A stretch of DNA of 64,000 nucleotides from Chrysemys picta bellii. Taxonomy: Eukaryota > Chordata > Testudines > Emydidae. The position numbers and the translations under genes were made by a program. The notes beneath the pieces are model-generated. The model ran no database searches and was not told where the DNA came from. It saw only the letters and a list, made by a program, of their open reading frames with translations. Location: the NCBI RefSeq assembly GCF_011386835.1, contig NC_088800.1:56511439-56575438 (forward strand), read 5' to 3'. The first letter of the stretch is position 1, and the number at the start of each line of letters is the position of its first letter. This document shows positions 58,423-64,000 of the stretch, piece by piece.

Positions 58423-59224
58423 CAGGGCCGGCTCTGGCTTTTTTGCCGCCCCAGGCAAAAAAGCCTCCCGCTGCCGCCTGCCCCCCTCACGAGCAGGGAG
58501 CGCCGTGGGGAGGGCGGCGAGCCTGGCCGGGGCCCCGCTCTTCCCGACTGGTCAGAGCGCCGGGGGAGGGCGGCGAGTCCGGCCGGGGCCCCGCTCTCCC
58601 TGGCCATTTGGAGTGCTGGGGAGAGGGCGGTGAGCCTGCCGCGGCTCCGCTCTCCCCGGTGGCCGGAGCACCGGGGGAAGGGCGGTGAGCCTGGCCCGGG
58701 CCCCGCTCTCCCCGGCCGGCTGCAGCGCCGGGGGGAAGGTGGTGAGCCCGGCTGCGGCTCCGCTCTCCCTGGCTGGCCAGAGCACCGGTGGGAGGGCGGC
58801 GAGGCCGCTGCGGCTCCGCTCTCCACGGCCGGCCGGAGTGCCGGGGGGAGGGTGGAGAGCCCGGCCGGGGCCCCGCTCTTCCTGGCCAGCTGGAGCGCCA
58901 GGGGGAGGGTGGTGAGCCCGGCTGGGGCCCCGCTCTTCCTGGCCAGCTGGAGCGCCAGGGGGAGGGTGGTGAGCCCGGCTGGGGCCCCGCTCTTCCCGGC
59001 CAGCTGGAGCGCTGGGGAAGGGCGGCTCCGCTCTTCCTGGCCGGCCGGAGCACTGGGGGGGAGGGTGGCGAGCCCGCCGCGGCTCCACTCCCCCCGGCCA
59101 GCCAGAGCGCCGGGGGGAGGGCGGCGAGCCCAGCCGGGGCCCCGCTCTCCCCGGGTGAGCGCCGCCCCCCTTCAGGTGCCGCCCCAAGCACATGCTTGAG
59201 GGCTGGTGCCTGGAGCATGCCCTG
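58423..59224. mobile_element. hAT-type element with 57-bp minisatellite
   Basis: It starts CAGGGCCGGCTCTGG and ends GAGCATGCCCTG. The exact 8-bp duplication ACTACTCC is at 58415-58422 and 59225-59232. About eleven to twelve GC-rich units fill 58490-59155; two adjacent units near 58880-58993 are almost identical at 57 bp. Long frames on both strands, up to 266 codons, follow from the 57-bp (19-codon) period and are not genes. Confidence 0.9.
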
Positions 59225-59449
59225 ACTACTCCATAACCTGGGTTGGCTGGAAGGAGGTAGCACCAATTTGCAACTAATGCTCTAGTTTAACTCCAGGTGC
59301 AAGATTCTGAAAGCATTTTTTCCATCCCGTCACAGTTGCTGGAGGATCTGAGAAATAAATTGAACAAAGTCCACCTAAAGAAACACTGGAGCTGGATGTC
59401 AATTTTTAGGAAGTATAGCATTGATTTGGGGTCTCTTGTGCCTCTATGT

Positions 59450-59828
59450 CAGGGTTCACAACCTTTCCAGATTATTGTACCCCTTTCAGGAGTCTGATTT
59501 GTCTTGCGTACCCTGAGATGTCATCTCACTTAAAAACTACTTGCTTACAAAATCATACATAAAAATACAAAAAAGCATCACAGCACACTATTACTGAAAA
59601 ATTGCTCATTTTAAAATATAAATATTGTACTTACATTTCAGTGTATAGTATCTAAAGCAATATAAACAAGTCGTTGTCTGTATGAAATTTTAGTTTGTAC
59701 TGACTTTGCTAGTGCTTTTTATGTAGCCTGTTGTAAAATGAGGCAAACATCTAGATGAGTTGATGTACCCCCATAAGACCTCTGAGTACACCCAGGGGTA
59801 CACACGTGCCCCTGGTTGAGAACCACTG
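59450..59828. mobile_element. hAT-type nonautonomous element, 379 bp
   Basis: CAGGGTTCACAACC at the left pairs with GGTTGAGAACCACTG at the right. CTCTATGT (59442-59449) and CACTATGT (59829-59836) form a 7/8 duplication. The interior is AT-rich. Confidence 0.8.
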
Positions 59829-61975
59829 CACTATGTCACTCAACAGGCAGGATGACCGATAGGTAGAAGTGGATTGTCTCACTTTTGCAGACAAAAGCAA
59901 GCAATGAGGCTTGGGGATCCACTTCAAAGTGAAGATTTATCTTCTAAATGCTTTTCACCATAATCTCAGTGACCAATTAATACCAACACAGAACTGGATT
60001 TCCAATGCACCGCAGTAGGATCAGGGATAGTAATTCCTCCAGGTCCTCATCTGTGGCACTGTCAGTTGATTCCAATTCATTTCAACTCCAAATAGTTTTG
60101 GGACCATTATGTTCTGAAAACCAAATCTTGAAAGTGGAAATCAAAGCGTGATGATTTTATGGTGTGGCTTCATGCTCATCCTCAAATTGCTGTGTTATGG
60201 CAGGCTCTCACCCCAGAGTTCCCTGCCTCAGCTTCCCCTTATGGACTATCAAGAAGTTCAATGAGGTTCCTATATAGTGAACAGTACCTCTTCAGGGGTC
60301 TAGTTTAATTAATCAAAGGCCAAACAATGGTATGCAAATAAGCCTTCACTCCTGTATCATAACTGAGTGATGGGAAAGAAAATTAGTCTGCATGCCCCCA
60401 CCTGATTCCTTCCATCCAGGCTCTTCATCAGTCAGGCCCCCTCAACCCAGAATCCTCTTCTGAAGTCAGGTCTCCTGCCATCCACTGGGAAAAGGTTCCT
60501 TCTCTGGATTCAGGACTGCTACAGAGATCAAACCATTACAGCTCTTCCCTAGAGGAGCACATAGCTCCCCAACAACCTAGATCCCTTGCCACTAGCTGGT
60601 AAGATCCTTTCACTGGGACTAGGACTTAGTTCCTCCTAGTCCTTTCAAGACCAGCTCACCCCAGCAGCACCTTTCCTGGGTCCCCTTTCCTGGTAAACTC
60701 TCTCTAACCAACTCCCCTGCAAATTTTCTCTCCTCAGGAGCTTCTCTGATCTGAGAACCACTGACTGAACTTTCATAAGCCTTTATTAGGCCCAGATGTT
60801 CCTTAACTAATTAACTGCCACCCAGGCACTAGGCAGTTAACTACTCATGTGGAGCTGAGTTGGCCCATTCTCCTTAGAGGAGCCTGTCTCAGGTAGATTG
60901 GGTGCCTGAGCCTCTGATGGATCAGCTACCCTCTGACAGGCTTATTAGACTTTTCGCTGTAATTTAACTACAACCTCTCCCAAATGTAAATGACAAGCAT
61001 CTCTGTAATTTCTTATCTTTTAAAATTAATATTTTGCTTCACAGAAGACAAACTGGGAAATTGTAGCACAGTTAACACAGTTCAGGGCACAAAGAATGCT
61101 CTTTGACGATAATACGCCTGCTCTTTAATCACACACAAACAAATATCTCACTTGGGCAACATCTACTCCTGCTACAATCTTTATCATCCGCCTCACAGAG
61201 AATGGCAAGGCAGATAAAGCATTCAGCAGTGTGTCCATCCATCCCCTGGCCACCCATTTCTCTTTGTATGCAACCTCTGAGAGGGGATCCTGCAGAGCTA
61301 CATCCATATTAAGTATGTATTACTTTGTTGCTCAAAGCCTTTTTAGTCTTTTTAAAGTAGCTGTATATCTCAAATTGATACAGAGGAGTTTTTATGCGAG
61401 GTATCCAGATGAAAATACAGGTCCTTTTCAATTGTAATCCCAGATAATGGACATTGTCCTGACCCCAATTAAAATTCCTGAATATGAACTGGAAATTGTT
61501 TGGCAAACAGAGAACAGAAAATAAACATTAATGGTAAGGGGAGTAGTATCAAGTGACCTACAACAGGCAATAATGTTTTCATTAATGATCTAGAGAAAGG
61601 TATACATTCAACAGGTATTGCGTTTGGTAAGAAAAGCTAAATCAGAGGGTCAGACCCACAGTGCACAGAAACCCAGAGAGATCATAATTGTGGAGTTTGG
61701 GCAATAAGATCAGTTCTAATGAATGCTATATCCAAGGAAAGGAAGCATCAGCAGATACTTGTCACATTTTGATAAAGGAAATTCTCCCCCATGGATTTCA
61801 GTCTGGAGTATATGAAATGAGTCCCATTGTGAGAGTCACAGGCCTTGTCCTAGGGCAGGGTATCTGGGGGCATTCTCTCCCATGGGTGACTATGTTATCT
61901 GTTGGCAAGAGGCAATGACACAGGACTTGAGGAAAGGAGTTGAGGTATGGAGAAAGAATGGGTGATGCTTCTGCT
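59829..61975. other. Noncoding, nothing firm recognised
   Basis: No exon was recognised. 60190-60935 is C/T-rich and evenly noncoding, possibly an old interspersed repeat. Confidence 0.35.
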
Positions 61976-62240
61976 AGTGGTCCCCAACCTTTTTGTGGCC
62001 AGTAGCACATTCATGTTTTCAGAAGAGTGTGGCGGGCGCCAACAATTTTTCAAGGCTTATTTTGTATTTGTACATTAAATAATACGAAAAACATCATATT
62101 TAATATTACATAATATATGAATCCAGAGAGAAGAGAGAAGCTGGAGAGAAGCCGCAAGGACAGAGAACACCAGCACCCGCAGCCCCTGCTTCTCTCCCCT
62201 GTTGGGCACTAGGCGGGCCCCGCGTCTGCCGGGGCAGGGC
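61976..62240. mobile_element. hAT-type element fragment
   Basis: The left end GTGGTCCCCAACCTTTTTGTGG is a typical hAT MITE terminus. An AT-rich core follows. The right end is lost where the next element begins. Confidence 0.55.
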
Positions 62241-62710
62241 CGGCTCTAGGTTTTTTGCTGCCCCAAGTAAAAAATTTTTTGGCTGTCCCCCACCCCAGCC
62301 CTGGGCTCTTCCCCCCAACCAGTGCCCTCCCCCACCCGCACATGGAAGGCATAGGGACTAACCCTCAAAACTTGTACCCGGAAAGGGATGGGGATCTAGT
62401 AAAGAGGGTTCAGGCAGAGGAGCGGGTGTGGGAGTGCTTGGGGGCTCTACACTGGCAGAGAAGTGGAGTGTGATGTACTCGTGGAGGAGGGTGGAGGAGG
62501 AGAGGGGATATCAGGAGGGTTGCGGGAAAAGAGGTGCAGGGGAAAGGGGAGGTGTGGGAGAAGGCTGGGGGAGGGTACAAGGGGAGAGGTGCGGGTGAAG
62601 GGAGAGTACAAGGGGAAAGGGTTTGGCAAAGGAGTGATGGGGGGAGGTACAAGTGAAGAGGCTGAGAGCAGGATGGGGGGTGCAAGGGCTGAGAGGGGCA
62701 GGCGCTGACA
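62241..62710. mobile_element. Second copy of the CAGGGCCGGCTCT-type hAT family (partial)
   Basis: CAGGGCCGGCTCTAGGTTTT matches the start of the element at 58423. A G/A-rich, loosely repetitive interior with GAGAGGTGC(G/A)GG motifs follows (62480-62700). No right end or duplication was resolved. Confidence 0.55.
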
Positions 62711-63067
62711 GCTGATTCCCCAGCCCCATGCAGGCAGAACCAAGAGGACGGACACTGACCCCCAGGTGCCCGAGCCGCGGGGGTCCCTCAGCGGGGCAGT
62801 ATCCCCCGCTGCCCCGCTCAGAGCCAGGCTCTGCCTCTCCCTGCCCCTGGCACTGTGGGAGCCTGGGGCAAGCAGCATGGGGCTGAGGCGGGGGAGGTGC
62901 ATGGCGGGCTGGGTTTGGGGGCAGGAGGGGGCAGTTCGGGCTGCCCAGCCACTCGCCCCATCAGCATGCGAGCCGGGATCCACACCCCCCTGCCCAGCCT
63001 GGTGGCGCCCTGCCCAGCCCACTCGGGCAGGGAAACACGGCGCCGCCCTGGAGAGACTCAGAACAGT

Positions 63068-63205
63068 AGCAAGTATCAGAGGGGTAGCCGTGTTAGTCTG
63101 AATCTGTAAAAAGCAACAGAGGGTCCTATGGCACCTTTGAGACTAACAGAAGTACTGGGAGCATAAGCTTTCGTGGGTAAGAACCTCACTTCTTCAGATG
63201 CAAGT
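63068..63205. mobile_element. PLE terminal fragment
   Basis: It contains GTAGCCGTGTTAGTCTGAAT, GGCACCTTTGAGACTAACAG, GAGCATAAGCTTTCGTGGGT and CACTTCTTCAGATGCA, the terminal block of the PLE family in single orientation. Confidence 0.8.
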
Positions 63206-63419
63206 GGCAGCAGCAGGACCCCTCCTCCCTCCCTGCATCCCGGGCCCCACTTCCCCAAATCACAGTTATAACATATTAATTAGTACAAAGTGAAACACCT
63301 AGTGTACACTAGGGCTGGTGTGTTTAAGTTTGTATTTGTATTAACCCCCCAGCTCAGTGTAGAGTCTACAAGGTCTTTTCCTCCAGCCTGGCGTTGCTGC
63401 ACTGCTGGGTGATGGTGGG

Positions 63420-64000
63420 AGATGCTGCAGGGCCTGGGCCGGTGAACGGAATTGTGGTGGAGAATCAAACGGCTGTTAGACCGACGAGGGGCGTGAGCCC
63501 CTGGGAGGTCAGCGAGCGAACCAGAGCCAGTGGCCCGGCACGGCGGTAGGGTTCCGCAGGCTGGGCTGGGAGCTGCAGTGGCTGGCAGGTCCCAGGCTCT
63601 GAGCGGCAGGATACGCACAGGCTGCAGAGACAGCGCCACGGGGGGTAACCCCGGAGCCCCAGGCTGCTGTGCACGGGTCTGTGCTGGGCCTGCGTGCGGC
63701 AGAGCTCCCCGTCCTGTTCTCGTGCGGGCCCGAACAGCCCGGGGCACGGCAGAGCCGCGGGGGGAGGGGATCTCATGCCTCACACGAGCGGGCCCAGCCT
63801 CGGGGAAAGCGTCGCTCGCTTCTCACCGGCCCGCGGCAGAGCGTGACCTCTAGACCGGAGCAGCTCGAACCGGCGGCCACTCAGCGCATGCGCGGAACCG
63901 GAAGTCCGCCAGGCATTGCTTCTTTAGGGCCCTTCTATGCTACTGAACTGAGGCGTCTCTATAGCCCGCGGCTGCCGCTCGCTCGGGGAGCTGTGAGGGA
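63420..64000 (+). promoter_or_regulatory. CpG-rich promoter, probably of NPRL3 (continues outside the window)
   Basis: The last 580 bp are GC-rich with many CpG. GCGCATGCGC (63884-63893, NRF1) and CCGGAAGT (63898-63905, ETS/GABPA) lie 5 bp apart, a pattern of housekeeping CpG promoters. In amniotes the gene upstream of the embryonic alpha globin is NPRL3, divergent from the cluster; here that means plus strand, so transcription would leave the right edge. No NPRL3 coding sequence is visible, so the name rests on synteny only. Confidence 0.5.

Noticed and set aside
58399..59266. Frames of 200-266 codons on both strands with Gly/Pro/Arg repeats
   Set aside because: The 57-bp repeat is a multiple of three, so it stays open in several frames; there is no independent evidence of a gene.

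Overview
This is vertebrate nuclear DNA, almost certainly from a turtle (Testudines). The coding content is the alpha-globin cluster. The adult alpha-A product reads like known emydid turtle alpha-A chains, and the rest is dense in sauropsid repeats: CR1 LINEs, Penelope-like elements (PLEs) with GIY-YIG endonuclease, and hAT-type nonautonomous elements. Genes have introns with normal globin splice phases. No prokaryotic feature is present.

Four intact globin genes were assembled exon by exon. On the minus strand, in transcription order, lie embryonic pi/zeta-type alpha (53396..50467), alpha-D (43547..42724) and alpha-A (36677..35894). Each has three exons, both heme histidines and an AATAAA signal, and each has a TATA-type box. 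On the plus strand at 15664..21683, convergent with alpha-A, is globin Y, a cytoglobin-related gene lost in many amniotes. The right end (about 63.4-64.0 kb) is CpG-rich, with an NRF1 palindrome and an ETS/GABPA site. By synteny it is the likely promoter of NPRL3, the gene that hosts the alpha-globin major enhancer in other vertebrates.

Layout: 1-15.6 kb holds only repeats (a hAT element with an internal minisatellite, a degraded PLE carrying nested insertions, CR1, an LTR-like unit, and a younger PLE inserted in a CR1). 15.6-21.8 kb is globin Y, whose introns carry a PLE piece, a gag-like remnant and a telomere-like 36-bp tandem array. 22-35 kb is repeat-rich noncoding DNA with one erythroid enhancer-like motif cluster at 29.6-29.7 kb. 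35-37 kb is GC-rich alpha-A. 37.4-41 kb is a CA/C-rich minisatellite split by a CR1. 42.7-43.7 kb is GC-rich alpha-D. 45-49.4 kb is CR1, a PLE palindrome and a large hAT element. 50.4-53.6 kb is AT-richer pi. 54-63 kb is noncoding with several transposons that have readable target-site duplications.

Functionally, pi would supply embryonic hemoglobin, and alpha-D and alpha-A the definitive alpha chains. Globin Y has no settled function. The most notable observations are the GC-AG second intron of alpha-D, the intact globin Y, the PLE whose 5' arm is an inverted, internally deleted copy of its own 3' end, two small palindromic PLE insertions with 13-14 bp duplications, a recurrent class of hAT elements carrying internal minisatellites, and the NF-E2/GATA/CACCC cluster downstream of alpha-A.
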